DNA of 46,457 nt. It comes from Clostridia bacterium DTU068 (GTDB lineage Bacteria > Bacillota > DSM-12270 > Thermacetogeniales > Thermacetogeniaceae). The DNA lies in assembly GCA_001513545.1 (NCBI GenBank), contig LFTQ01000046.1, positions 15,574 through 62,030 of the forward strand, read 5' to 3'. Under the pieces are notes generated by a model. The model was not told where the DNA came from, ran no database searches, and worked only from the letters and a program-made list of their open reading frames with translations. Shown piece after piece: positions 17,989 to 26,311 of this stretch; position 1 is the first letter of the stretch; every line of letters starts with the position of its first letter. The position numbers were made by a program, and so were the translations under genes.

Positions 17989-19970
17989 AAGATCACCCCC
18001 ACTACGATACCGAACATTAAGGTTAACAGGGCGATGGCAACAACATAAACCCAGGTATTCAATGCCTCTTCACTGGCGGCACCCTTAAAGTAATAACCAC
18101 CAATTTCCAGTTTGGATACATTATCAGCTTCAGCATACCATTCGTCAGTATCAACATCTCCTGCTTGCTCTCCGCACAGGTAAACAGGCTTGAGTTCCTG
18201 CGGTTTCAATTTGACAAAGAGCAGAGGCAGAACAATTGCTATTGCAAAAACAATGAACAACGGCAATACCGGATAGGAACCGAGCAGTTCAACTCCCCTT
18301 TCCAGAGAAAGAGCAGTGGCCGCATCCGGTAAAATGATCTGCCATCCTTCTGTAAAAGCATGCTGAACAGCTATAACATTATTCACTGCACCTCTGATGA
18401 AACTGTCATATAGTGGGGCAATGCCAATACCGACCACAAAAATCCCCACAAACAGTGACCACAAAGGCACACTATAGCTGAGAGACAGAGACTCTATCTT
18501 TTTACCCAGTTTAGGTGTCACCTGTAAGAGGCGGCCAAGCCATTTTGCCCAGAAGACCATAGTAGCTGCACTGGCCAGGACAAAGAGAATCGCTGCCAGC
18601 GGAACTGCATAAACAGCCTCCAATGCCATCCACTTACCGAGGAGCATACCAAAGGGCGGCAGGAACATAGAAAGCATTCCTGTGATTGTAATAAATGTGG
18701 TAAGGGGTGCTTTCTCTGCGAGACCCTCCATATCCTCGATCTCCCGGCTCCAAATCTGGTGCTCGATGGTACCAGCACACATAAAGAGGAGACCCTTGGA
18801 GATAGCATGGAAGATAATTAACAGCATAGCTGCAGCTATGGCAAGCTCTGTTCTAAGGCCGGCACATGCAATGATCAAACCCAGGTTGGCGATGGTAGAG
18901 TAAGCCAGCACCCGTTTCCCTGTGGTCTGGCTGATAGCCAGGACTGATGCAGCAAAGAAGGTAAATGCTCCACAGACAGCCACAATCATTCCCAGAACAG
19001 GGTTAAATGCAGGAGCAAGCCTGATCACAAGATAAACCCCTGCCTTCACCATGGTACTGGAGTGGAGCAGAGCTGAAACAGGTGTCGGTGCCACCATCGC
19101 TCCCAGCAGCCAGTTCTGGAATGGCATTTGAGCGGCTTTGATCATACCGGTAAAGCACATTAAAGCCACAGGCAGCAGTAAAAATACCTCTGTACCACCG
19201 CTGGCAATAATGTTGCTCAAGGACAGATATTCAATATTACCACCATTGGTATTGTAGAGATAAATCATTGCTGCCACCATTGCGGTACCGCCGATGGAGT
19301 TCATCCACAAAGCCCGGGCACCGTTGTTGATCGCCTCTTTGGTGAGATCATGTGCAATCAACTGGAAGCAGCACAATGTGGTGACTTCCCAGAAGAAGTA
19401 AAGCCACATTAAATTGTCGGCCAAAACAAGGCCGTTCATTGCTCCGAGGAACAGCACCAACCAGAAAAGGAACCGGGACTGCCTGGATTTTTCCAGAGGC
19501 TTGTGTTCCTCATGATCATACATATAGCGAATAGCATAGACACAGATCAGTGAACCGATAATCGAAATAACAAGAACCATTAAAACAGCAAGATTGTCGA
19601 TCAGAAAAGCAGGCTTAATCTCTTCGAGAGCATGACTGGCACCAAGGCCAAACTCCCACCATGCCAGCGGGATAATCTGAGTCAGGGCAAAGATAAGAAC
19701 AAGCCAATTTTTCAATGACAAACCTGCGTAAATATAAAATAACAATATTGCATAGTCAAGAACTGTGATTATCGTGCCCCAAATGGGATTATCCGGCGTA
19801 AAATTGACTGGTTCGCCCAGCTTCAGGAAGTAAATGGAGTTGACAATCAGAGCTACTGCTGTAACTATTACAATCAGTCCGCGTAATTGATACTGACGGA
19901 TAAGAAAAACCAGGACTGCAGCTACAACAGGCAGCAGTATAGCAACTGCCAACATCCCTTGGATATCCAT
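17985..19970 (-). CDS. echA: Ech hydrogenase membrane subunit A (NuoL/MrpA-like ion pump)
   Basis: A 661-residue antiporter-like subunit with about 16 membrane helices, expected to move protons or sodium ions as electrons pass between ferredoxin and hydrogen. Conserved segments include LYFFWEVTTLCCFQLIAHD, the lysine-bearing AAQMPFQNWLLGAMVAPTPVSALLHSSTMVKAGVYL block and the ISKGLLFMCAG helix. AAGGGGGGG lies seven bases before the ATG. It is the first gene of the operon. The 297-base upstream region holds a perfect palindrome and two isolated ribosome-binding-like sequences. Ion specificity cannot be read from the sequence. Confidence 0.93.
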   Translation of the reverse strand: MDIQGMLAVAILLPVVAAVLVFLIRQYQLRGLIVIVTAVALIVNSIYFLKLGEPVNFTPDNPIWGTIITVLDYAILLFYIYAGLSLKNWLVLIFALTQIIPLAWWEFGLGASHALEEIKPAFLIDNLAVLMVLVISIIGSLICVYAIRYMYDHEEHKPLEKSRQSRFLFWLVLFLGAMNGLVLADNLMWLYFFWEVTTLCCFQLIAHDLTKEAINNGARALWMNSIGGTAMVAAMIYLYNTNGGNIEYLSLSNIIASGGTEVFLLLPVALMCFTGMIKAAQMPFQNWLLGAMVAPTPVSALLHSSTMVKAGVYLVIRLAPAFNPVLGMIVAVCGAFTFFAASVLAISQTTGKRVLAYSTIANLGLIIACAGLRTELAIAAAMLLIIFHAISKGLLFMCAGTIEHQIWSREIEDMEGLAEKAPLTTFITITGMLSMFLPPFGMLLGKWMALEAVYAVPLAAILFVLASAATMVFWAKWLGRLLQVTPKLGKKIESLSLSYSVPLWSLFVGIFVVGIGIAPLYDSFIRGAVNNVIAVQHAFTEGWQIILPDAATALSLERGVELLGSYPVLPLFIVFAIAIVLPLLFVKLKPQELKPVYLCGEQAGDVDTDEWYAEADNVSKLEIGGYYFKGAASEEALNTWVYVVAIALLTLMFGIVVGVIL

Positions 19971-20267
19971 TTAATTTCCCCCCTTAGTACATAAAATTTG
20001 GCAGTGTGTTCTTGATATCTGTTACACTACCATCAATCACCTCCCAAAAATAATACCCAGTTGACAGGCTCCCATCATCTGCCAACCGCGGCCCCCGATA
20101 TCACCTCCTTAATTCCCCGTTGTACGTTGTTGCAGAACAACGCCACTCTCCCTAAAAACACACAGACATCAATAGATACTTATTCTTGATTTTTTGTAAA
20201 ATTCCTGCCTGTCCCAAAAAATAATTGGCAGCTCGCTGCCTGCTGTTGTCACCTTCGGGCTGTATTA
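19971..20267. other. Leader region of the ech operon
   Basis: No gene is supported. On the minus strand two GGAGGTGAT sequences occur (around 20110-20100 and 20045-20037) without good start codons at normal spacing; the second precedes only a three-codon frame. A perfect stem-loop lies at 20125-20142. A weak promoter candidate is TTTACA (20200-20195), 16 bases, TATCTA (20178-20173). Confidence 0.4.
20125..20142. repeat. Perfect inverted repeat upstream of echA
   Basis: CGTTGTT-GCAG-AACAACG: seven-base arms around four bases. It lies about 155 bases before the echA start and about 30 bases downstream of a weak promoter candidate. There is no following T-run, so it is more likely an operator or an RNA structural element than a terminator. 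The TTGTT/AACAA arms recall redox-sensor Rex sites, but the spacing is shorter than the usual Rex operator. Confidence 0.5.
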
Positions 20268-20864
20268 TCATATCGTGACCAGAGCTTTGAGCTGTTCATA
20301 TCTTCTTTCACCGATTCCTGATACTTTTTGGAGATCGGCAATCGTACGAAAGGGGCCATATTCTGTTCGATAATCGATTATCCGCTGAGCAATAGCAGGG
20401 CCAATACCCGGAAGGGTATCCAGTTCAGCAGCTGTTGCTGTATTGATATTGATCTTCTGCCCTGCTGACCCTTGTTCTGTAAGAACAGCACCGCTCATAG
20501 CTTGTTCGGGTGTTTCCCCCTCCCTGGGAACATATATCTTCTCACCATCAGCTAATTTTCGAGCGAGATTGAGGGTGTTTAAGTCCGCCTCTGCCAGAGG
20601 TTCAGCCAAGCGAAGGGCATCCTCTACCCGCGATCCCAGGGAAAGGTAATAAACACCTGGTTTTTTCACCGCACCGGCTATATGTACCCCTAATTCTTTT
20701 ATCTCTCTAGAATCAATATCTTCAACATTATTTTCAATAATAACCTCTTCTTCCGAACCTGAGGCCAGCCACATGGCATACTTATAGCCGCCTGTAAAAA
20801 TCAAAGCTGCAGCAATAAGAAAAATAAAGATCTGTACTTTGCGATCGATCTCTAACATAAGCAT
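20268..20864 (-). CDS. comEA: ComEA, DNA-binding competence protein
   Basis: Membrane-anchored receptor that binds double-stranded DNA during transformation. One membrane helix near the N-terminus (about residues 12-30) is followed by an acidic linker and a SLBB domain (VHIAGAVKKPGVYYL, about residues 62-120). A C-terminal double helix-hairpin-helix domain follows, with ININTATAAELDTLPGIGPAIAQRIIDYR and FRTIADLQKVSGIG. Two in-frame ATGs (20864, 20858) fit AGGT-like sequences; the outer one is used. In Firmicutes it is usually beside comEC; here the ech operon, tatA and htrA lie between them. A free-standing transcription unit is likely. Confidence 0.95.
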   Translation of the reverse strand: MLMLEIDRKVQIFIFLIAAALIFTGGYKYAMWLASGSEEEVIIENNVEDIDSREIKELGVHIAGAVKKPGVYYLSLGSRVEDALRLAEPLAEADLNTLNLARKLADGEKIYVPREGETPEQAMSGAVLTEQGSAGQKININTATAAELDTLPGIGPAIAQRIIDYRTEYGPFRTIADLQKVSGIGERRYEQLKALVTI

Positions 20865-21228
20865 ATTACCTGCTTTCCTCAAACAGTCTGGACATCTCCT
20901 CCAAAGCTCTTCTGTCCCCCTTTTCCCACCTCTGCAGCAGATCTTTTAATCAGGTTTATTTATCTTCCCCCTGCAGCTGTGATTGCCTAATCTTCCATGA
21001 CAGTACATCACCCGGTAGCAGAGCACAAACAAAAAATACCATATATACCTTTCGCTACTATTTACTGGTTTTCCTGCTGTCCTAGTTAAATTTTACAAGC
21101 ATATGGAATTTTCCAGAAAATAAGCAAGCAGTGCTCCTTCTGCCTGCTTTAAGAATAATTGAGCACTGCAAGACTTGTTACGCCTACCCACAGAGGTTTT
21201 CAGGGGGTTTTTATTGATCTGGACATTT
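20865..21228. other. Intergenic region between leuS and comEA
   Basis: No gene is seen. It holds a 9-bp inverted repeat likely to end the leuS transcript (21128-21169). The rest must carry the comEA promoter, which I could not place with confidence. Confidence 0.5.
21112..21169 (-). terminator. Probable leuS terminator
   Basis: GCAGTGCTC (21128-21136) and GAGCACTGC (21161-21169) are perfect nine-base arms around 24 bases. On the minus strand the stem is followed by TTGCTTATTTTC. The U-run is imperfect and the loop large, so efficiency is uncertain. Confidence 0.5.
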
Positions 21229-23718
21229 TCACTTAACAACTAAATTGACCAGTTTATTAGGAACACAGATCACCTTGACCAGCTCTTTACCCTGAATCAG
21301 ATTAGCAACCTTGGGTTGGGAAAGCACCGCTTCCTCCATTTTTTTATTGTCCAGCCCTACCGGGACCTGTATGTGATCCCGCACACGTCCATTGATCTGA
21401 ACAACAATTGTGATCTCCTCTTCCTTTAATGCTTCCCTGTCCACCTGAGGCCAGGGCTGCTCATGCACACTGCCCTTATTCCCCAATACCTCCCATAGTT
21501 CTTCAGCAAAATGAGGGGTAAAAGGAGCAAGAAGAAGAGCTAGGGTGGTGAGCCCCTCACTGAGCACCCCTTTGTGCCATTGTTCTTGATCCATCCCTTC
21601 AATATAGTGATAAAAGGCATTGGTCAGTTCCATGATGGCACTTACCGCTGTATTGAAGTTAAACCTGGTCTTGATGTCATCTTCTACCCGCTGAATGGTT
21701 CTGTGGATAACCCGCCGTAGATCCTTTTCAGCAGAGGACAGAGATGAAACCTGCCACTCCACCTTTTCTTTGACTTTAGGTGCTACACGCTGCACCAATC
21801 GCCATACCCGGTTGATAAAGCGATAAGCACCCTCCACTCCCTGGTCGCTCCAGTCCAGATCCCGCTCCGGAGGAGCAGCAAAGAGAATAAAGAGCCGAGC
21901 GGTATCTGCACCGTAGTTTTCAATGATCTCCTCAGGACTGACAACATTCCCTTTGGATTTCGACATTTTGAAACCATCTTTTAATACCATTCCCTGGGTG
22001 AGCAGGTTGGTAAATGGCTCATCAACGGTAACCAGATTTTGATCATAAAGCACCTTGGTAATAAAGCGGGAATACATCAGGTGCAATATGGCATGCTCCA
22101 CCCCACCGATATACTGGTCAACAGGCATCCAATAAGCAACTTTTTCCGGGTCAAAGGGCTGTTCATCCCGGGGGCTGCAATAACGCAAGAAATACCATGA
22201 GGAGCAAACAAAGGTATCTATTGTGTCTGTTTCCCGGCGTGCCGGTGCTCCGCACTGGGGACAGGTTGTATTTATGAAATGATCTGCTTTACGCAGTGGT
22301 GATTCTCCAGTGGGCTCAAAAGCCACATCCTCCGGGAGCAGCACCGGAAGGTCCTTTTCAGGTACAGGCACAATTCCGCAGTGGTCACAGTAGATAATAG
22401 GGATCGGTGCTCCCCAGTAGCGCTGTCTGGAGATGAGCCAGTCCCTGAGGCGGTAATTGACCTTCTCTTCTCCCAACCCCTTCTCTTTCATATGTTCAAT
22501 GATTCTTAGGCGAGCCACCTCACTGTCCATGCCGTCAAACTCCCCGGAATTGACCATAATACCGGGTTCCGGATAAGCCTCATCGATGGTGGCAGCATCC
22601 AGGTCCTTGCCTAGGGGCTGGATAACCACTTTTACCGGTAGCTGATATTTGCGAGCAAACTCCAGATCCCTCTGGTCATGGGCAGGCACACCCATTACCG
22701 CTCCTGTACCGTATTCCATTAAGACATAGTTGGCTACCCAGATGGGGATCTTTTCTTTACTTAAAGGATTAACAGCATAGGCTCCGGTGAAAATGCCCTC
22801 CTTTTCTCCTTCAGCAGAGGTCCGCTCCATTTCACTCTGTTTTTTTACTCTTGCCACAAACTCCCGTACCTTAGCTGCCTCTGCTTTATCCTTAATCAAC
22901 TCCTCAACCAGAGGATGCTCAGGGGCTAAAACCATATAGGTGACACCAAAAATAGTATCAGGCCTTGTGGTAAAAACCCTGATCTCTTTGCCATTCTCTG
23001 CTGTGAACCTGACCTCTGCGCCAACACTTCTGCCGATCCAGTTGGTCTGCATCAGCTTAACCTTTTCCGGCCATCCCGGTATTTTTTCCAGATCTTCCAA
23101 CAGACGGTCCGCATAAGCAGTGATCCGGAAGAACCACTGCTCCAGATCCTTTTTTTCTACCTCAGTGTCACACCGCTCACAGCAGCCGGCAACAACCTGC
23201 TCATTGGCAAGTACTGTAGCGCAGGAAGGGCACCAGTTCACCGCCTGTTTCTTCTTATAGGCTAATTTATTATGATAAAGCTGAAGGAAAAGCCATTGGG
23301 TAAAACGGTAGTAATCAGGATGGCAGGTAGCCACTTCCCTGGACCAATCATAGCTCAGACCCAATGACTTCAATTGACTGCGCATACTGTTGATATTGTC
23401 CCATGTCCACCTGGCGGGGTGTATGCGGTTCTTAATAGCAGCGTTTTCCGCCGGCAGTCCAAAGGCATCCCAACCCATAGGATGTAAAACATTTAAGCCC
23501 TGCATCTTAAAAAAACGTGCTAAAACATCCCCTATAGCATAGTTGCGGACATGGCCCATATGCAGCTTTCCTGAGGGGTAAGGAAACATCACCAGACAGT
23601 AATATTTCTGTTTTTCAGGATCCTCAGCAACCTGAAAAGCACCGCTTTCTTCCCAGCGCTGCTGCCACTTCTTCTCCACAACCCGAAAATTATATCTCGT
23701 ATCCAAACCACTCACCAT
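21229..23718 (-). CDS. leuS: Leucyl-tRNA synthetase
   Basis: A class I synthetase of 829 residues, the normal bacterial length. The ATP-binding HIGH motif appears as [13 protein letters not shown] near residue 50 and KMSKS as [13 protein letters not shown] near residue 580. Between them lies the CP1 editing domain, with [21 protein letters not shown] and the DQRDLEFA segment. Zinc-type cysteine pairs are visible at CPSCATV/CCERCD and CDHCG/CPQCGAP. The start may be the ATG at 23718, or an internal GTG/TTG slightly downstream with a better ribosome binding site. Transcription is controlled by the T-box leader upstream, whose specifier codon CUC reads leucine. Confidence 0.98.
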   Translation of the reverse strand: MVSGLDTRYNFRVVEKKWQQRWEESGAFQVAEDPEKQKYYCLVMFPYPSGKLHMGHVRNYAIGDVLARFFKMQGLNVLHPMGWDAFGLPAENAAIKNRIHPARWTWDNINSMRSQLKSLGLSYDWSREVATCHPDYYRFTQWLFLQLYHNKLAYKKKQAVNWCPSCATVLANEQVVAGCCERCDTEVEKKDLEQWFFRITAYADRLLEDLEKIPGWPEKVKLMQTNWIGRSVGAEVRFTAENGKEIRVFTTRPDTIFGVTYMVLAPEHPLVEELIKDKAEAAKVREFVARVKKQSEMERTSAEGEKEGIFTGAYAVNPLSKEKIPIWVANYVLMEYGTGAVMGVPAHDQRDLEFARKYQLPVKVVIQPLGKDLDAATIDEAYPEPGIMVNSGEFDGMDSEVARLRIIEHMKEKGLGEEKVNYRLRDWLISRQRYWGAPIPIIYCDHCGIVPVPEKDLPVLLPEDVAFEPTGESPLRKADHFINTTCPQCGAPARRETDTIDTFVCSSWYFLRYCSPRDEQPFDPEKVAYWMPVDQYIGGVEHAILHLMYSRFITKVLYDQNLVTVDEPFTNLLTQGMVLKDGFKMSKSKGNVVSPEEIIENYGADTARLFILFAAPPERDLDWSDQGVEGAYRFINRVWRLVQRVAPKVKEKVEWQVSSLSSAEKDLRRVIHRTIQRVEDDIKTRFNFNTAVSAIMELTNAFYHYIEGMDQEQWHKGVLSEGLTTLALLLAPFTPHFAEELWEVLGNKGSVHEQPWPQVDREALKEEEITIVVQINGRVRDHIQVPVGLDNKKMEEAVLSQPKVANLIQGKELVKVICVPNKLVNLVVK

Positions 23719-23798
23719 CCGTCTATGTTTTAAGATTCAGTTTGTTTTATTTCGATAGCTTATCTTACCCCGGCAGCTGAAACCGTTTTCCAATTACT

Positions 23799-23834
23799 AA
23801 AAACTCCCGCCCCTGTTAGTTCAGGGACGGGAGT
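23799..23834 (-). terminator. T-box-controlled terminator of leuS
   Basis: CTCCCGTCCCTG pairs with CAGGGGCGGGAG (one wobble) around a seven-base loop and is followed by TTTTT on the minus strand. The CCCGT in its 5' arm can alternatively pair with ACGGG of the T-box to form the antiterminator. Confidence 0.95.
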
Positions 23835-23869
23835 TGTTCCCGTGGTACCACCCAGATTGGTAAATATAT

Positions 23870-23944
23870 TGGTGGAGCTGGCGGGAATCGAACCCGCGGC
23901 CTCTTCCATGCCAAGGAAGCGCGCTCCCGCTGCGCCACAGCCCC
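23870..23944 (-). tRNA. tRNA-Ala, anticodon GGC
   Basis: A full cloverleaf with encoded CCA. Acceptor GGGGCTG pairs with CAGCTCC and includes the G3-U70 pair that defines alanine tRNAs. The D stem is GCGC/GCGC, and the anticodon stem CTTCC/GGAAG bears the loop TTGGCAT (anticodon GGC). The T stem is GCGGG/CCCGC with loop TTCGAAT, and the discriminator is A. It would read GCC and GCU codons. The gene sits inside the leuS T-box leader, same strand, 16 bases before the T-box sequence, and shares the leader's consensus promoter. No separate promoter is evident between Stem III and the tRNA. Confidence 0.98.
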
Positions 23945-24130
23945 ATTATCTACCCACTTTAATTGCATATAACGCTTGCATTGCGTTACCGGCTAATAGG
24001 TTTCACCGGTACTGCTCCCGGGCGAGTTCAACCCCCGGCTCGGCCGCCGGCTCGCACCCCGTACAACCGGCTCTCTGAAGACCTGCCGGAGTGGGTTTAC
24101 TACTCCCGTTCCTCGCATTTGCCGAACCTT

Positions 24131-24159
24131 ATTATATGAAATATTCCGGTGTATGTCAA
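24131..24159 (-). promoter_or_regulatory. Consensus sigma-A promoter driving the T-box leader, tRNA-Ala and leuS
   Basis: Minus strand: TTGACA (24159-24154), exactly 17 bases, TATAAT (24136-24131). Both boxes match the consensus perfectly. Such strength is typical of stable-RNA promoters and fits a transcript that contains a tRNA. Confidence 0.92.
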
Positions 24160-24234
24160 CACCGGATTTTCATTAATGTTGTTAAGCATCAGATAGAAAC
24201 TGCTCTGTGATCCACAGATCTTAAACCGATGCCG

Positions 24235-24270
24235 AAAAAAAACAGATAGGACTAGTTAAAACCCTACCTG
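24235..24270 (-). terminator. Terminator of the surface-protein cluster
   Basis: On the minus strand CAGGTAGGG pairs with TCCTATCTG (two G-U pairs) around a 10-base loop and is followed by eight T residues. It lies shortly after the stop codon of the LPKTG protein gene and just before the leuS leader promoter. Confidence 0.85.
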
Positions 24271-24293
24271 CCGCTTGGTATTATGTACTTTTT

Positions 24294-25097
24294 TTACTTT
24301 TTTCTCAGGACAGTAATGACAGCACCGATAAGCAGCATTGCTGCACCTGCAAAATAGTAGCAGACAGCATTGCCACCGGTTTTAGGCAGATCAACTATCC
24401 CTGCTACAACATCTTCTGATCCACTACCGTTTTCTCCCTCTTCTTCACTGACGATACTATCTGCAACCTCTGCGGCCTCCGCCGTCAGTATCAGATCAAA
24501 ACAATAGGAATGATTTTGCTCAGCTGCCTGCAGTACATGAAATTCAAGTGCACCTACCATAACTTCACCGGGATATTGGATGTCCCCGCCACTTCCAGTC
24601 CAGCGAATTTCCAGTACAGCATCATCAGGGGTGCTGGTCCCCTGTGATAGTTCTCCATTTCTATGCAGATAACAGATCAATCCTTCTAATATTTCTGCTG
24701 TTTTGCCTTGCCAGTTAATCACTGCTTTTTTCTTTTTTACCGCGATCTCTCCAAAATTCTTTATATCGATATTTATCTTGTTGTAATATGAAGGGTAAGC
24801 ATTCCCAACATCAATCTTTAAACTGTCATGAACACCATCATTATTGGCATCTTTTACTGACACACCGGTTGAACCAACATCCTTGCCCTCAGCTATCAAG
24901 CGGGGATTTTTCAATCCTGGATCACAGGTTTGGTCTGCACCGTGATCACTTTGAGACACAGTTTCCTCCAAGATACCCCAACCGAACTTACTGGTCTGGA
25001 CAGGGGTATCCATTATTGATTCTGAACTGGCAAAGGCATGATCCATCACAAAAAATGCCAGCATAAGGGTTAAAATAAAAAACGCCATTTTTTTCAT
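24294..25097 (-). CDS. Secreted protein with C-terminal LPKTG sortase anchor
   Basis: A 267-residue surface protein of unrecognised function. An N-terminal signal peptide (KKMAFFILTLMLAFFVM...AFA) is followed by an extracellular region. That region contains GVSVKDANNDGVHDSLKIDV, a Ca-binding-like Asp/Asn-rich stretch, and a beta-rich part similar in style to TasA/camelysin proteins. At the C-terminus LPKTG (about residue 237), a hydrophobic helix and RKK form a sortase sorting signal. The ATG at 25097 is eight bases after AAGGAG; an in-frame GTG at 25106 lies within that site. It is the last gene of the cluster with sipW and the DUF5305-like gene. No sortase is encoded in the window. Confidence 0.85.
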   Translation of the reverse strand: MKKMAFFILTLMLAFFVMDHAFASSESIMDTPVQTSKFGWGILEETVSQSDHGADQTCDPGLKNPRLIAEGKDVGSTGVSVKDANNDGVHDSLKIDVGNAYPSYYNKINIDIKNFGEIAVKKKKAVINWQGKTAEILEGLICYLHRNGELSQGTSTPDDAVLEIRWTGSGGDIQYPGEVMVGALEFHVLQAAEQNHSYCFDLILTAEAAEVADSIVSEEEGENGSGSEDVVAGIVDLPKTGGNAVCYYFAGAAMLLIGAVITVLRKK

Positions 25098-25193
25098 GTT
25101 ACACACTCCTTGCTAACCAGGAGTACCTTTTTTGTGAAAAAATGCAGCTAAGTCTAGAAGTGTATGGAATACTAAATAATGGAATAACAGTCG

Positions 25194-26294
25194 TCAACTT
25201 TCAGAAAACTCTACTTGACTGCACCTTGGAGAAGAAATTACCTCATCGGGCAGCTGAGGAGCCTGGAGCATGTGCTGGTAAACCGTCAAGCCATCGATAA
25301 CATAGCAGGCAGGAACATCATGATCAAGGCCGATCTCCTGGTAAATAATAGGTTTACACGCTTCATCAGCCACTTTTATCAAATCTTCTATTGAAGGAAG
25401 GGAAATAGGGATTAGCTGATCAGGCATTATAAAATCCTTCCCTAACCTTACCATACGCTCACCATTCTGTTTCCACAGCTTATCTATCGCACAGTCGATC
25501 TCACTTACCGGCACAGGCTTTTTTGATTCGGTCCGCAGGACAAAGAGAATAGAGAGCAGCATTAAAACCCCCGCTAGTAAAGCCGCAATGACTTTCTTCC
25601 CTCTCAGCCCAGGATTGGGAACTAGCACAGAGTCTTTCAGAGCCCCATCCTCCTGCGGCGCAATTGTTCCGTCTATCTTAAACTCACTCATACCTAAAGG
25701 GATGACCATAGATGGTGTCAGCTCATCTCTGACCTGGCCATCAGCTGTTTCAGCAGCCACATTGATCCTTGCCTCAATAGTAACTTGTGGATTGTTAGCA
25801 TACACTCCCAGTTCCCGGTTGACAGTGTTCACAAACTCCTCAAAATTTTCTAGATTAAAGGAAAAAGGCCTAGAAAAAGAAATCTCTTTCCCTTCCCCTT
25901 CAACTACCGTTTTAGGAACAAGAGGAAATTCCTTAGCCCACACTTCAGGTTCTTCGACTACCGCCACAACCATATAAGATGCAGTCAATTTAGCTGGTTG
26001 GTCAGCAGTATAGCTGTAAGAACAATGAGCATCAAATGCTTCAACAAGATTTGAATAATATGATTCACCTGGTCCCAAGGTTTTTTCATTGAACACACTG
26101 TTAGGCTTGATTTGAACTTGATAATCGAGCTTCCCTTGATGCTGGTAGCTGTATACCGGAACCTCCTTAGATACAGTGGACGGTTCACTGTATACCCTAT
26201 ATAAATTATAAAAAGAACCGGCTAACAACAGACACAAGACTGCCAAAATAATGATTCTAGTATTTTTGTGTATCTCTATTTTGCACTGGCGCAT
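25194..26294 (-). CDS. DUF5305-like membrane protein of SipW-type clusters
   Basis: A 366-residue protein with a membrane helix near the N-terminus (IIILAVLCLLLAGSFYNLYRVY) and another around residues 256-276 (KVIAALLAGVLMLLSILFVLR). They enclose an extracellular, beta-rich domain of about 210 residues. A soluble C-terminal tail of about 90 residues follows. This layout and the YSYQHQGKLDYQVQIKPNS and LGPGESYYSNLVEAF segments resemble DUF5305 proteins, which often accompany SipW-type signal peptidases; I assign this from memory of the family. Function is unknown. The ATG at 26294 follows AGGAAAGGGGTG; the longer frame to 26348 would overlap sipW. It probably supports export or assembly of the surface proteins. 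Confidence 0.75.
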   Translation of the reverse strand: MRQCKIEIHKNTRIIILAVLCLLLAGSFYNLYRVYSEPSTVSKEVPVYSYQHQGKLDYQVQIKPNSVFNEKTLGPGESYYSNLVEAFDAHCSYSYTADQPAKLTASYMVVAVVEEPEVWAKEFPLVPKTVVEGEGKEISFSRPFSFNLENFEEFVNTVNRELGVYANNPQVTIEARINVAAETADGQVRDELTPSMVIPLGMSEFKIDGTIAPQEDGALKDSVLVPNPGLRGKKVIAALLAGVLMLLSILFVLRTESKKPVPVSEIDCAIDKLWKQNGERMVRLGKDFIMPDQLIPISLPSIEDLIKVADEACKPIIYQEIGLDHDVPACYVIDGLTVYQHMLQAPQLPDEVISSPRCSQVEFSES

Positions 26295-26311
26295 TTGGCA
26301 CCCCTTTCCTC

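Larger units (their letters stand above)
23799..24125 (-). promoter_or_regulatory. Leucine T-box riboswitch leader of leuS (contains an embedded tRNA-Ala gene)
   Basis: Stem I shows the GGAACGGGAGTAG motif (around 24113-24101) and AGAGAGCCGG (24077-24068). The specifier loop is GAA-CUC-G, with the leucine codon CUC at 24026-24024 followed by the expected purine. Two hairpins follow: ACCGG...CCGGT (24010-23988) and TAACGC...GCGTTA (23988-23970). The antiterminator T-box GGGTGGTACCACGGG lies at 23853-23839; its UGGU can pair with an uncharged ACCA end. The terminator is at 23834-23799. High uncharged tRNA-Leu should allow leuS read-through. Between Stem III and the T-box lies a complete tRNA-Ala gene on the same strand, which is not a normal part of such leaders. 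Confidence 0.93.

Noticed and set aside
19960-20090. A minus-strand open frame of about 50 codons starting from a TTG near 20084 and running into echA.
   Set aside because: The ribosome-binding-like sequence is 16 bases away, the frame overlaps the echA start out of frame, and no family is recognisable. It looks like chance.
23842-24078. A plus-strand frame of 78 codons over the T-box and tRNA region.
   Set aside because: It reads the reverse strand of the tRNA and riboswitch; the LAGIEPAASS-like peptide is a common false protein from tRNA complements.
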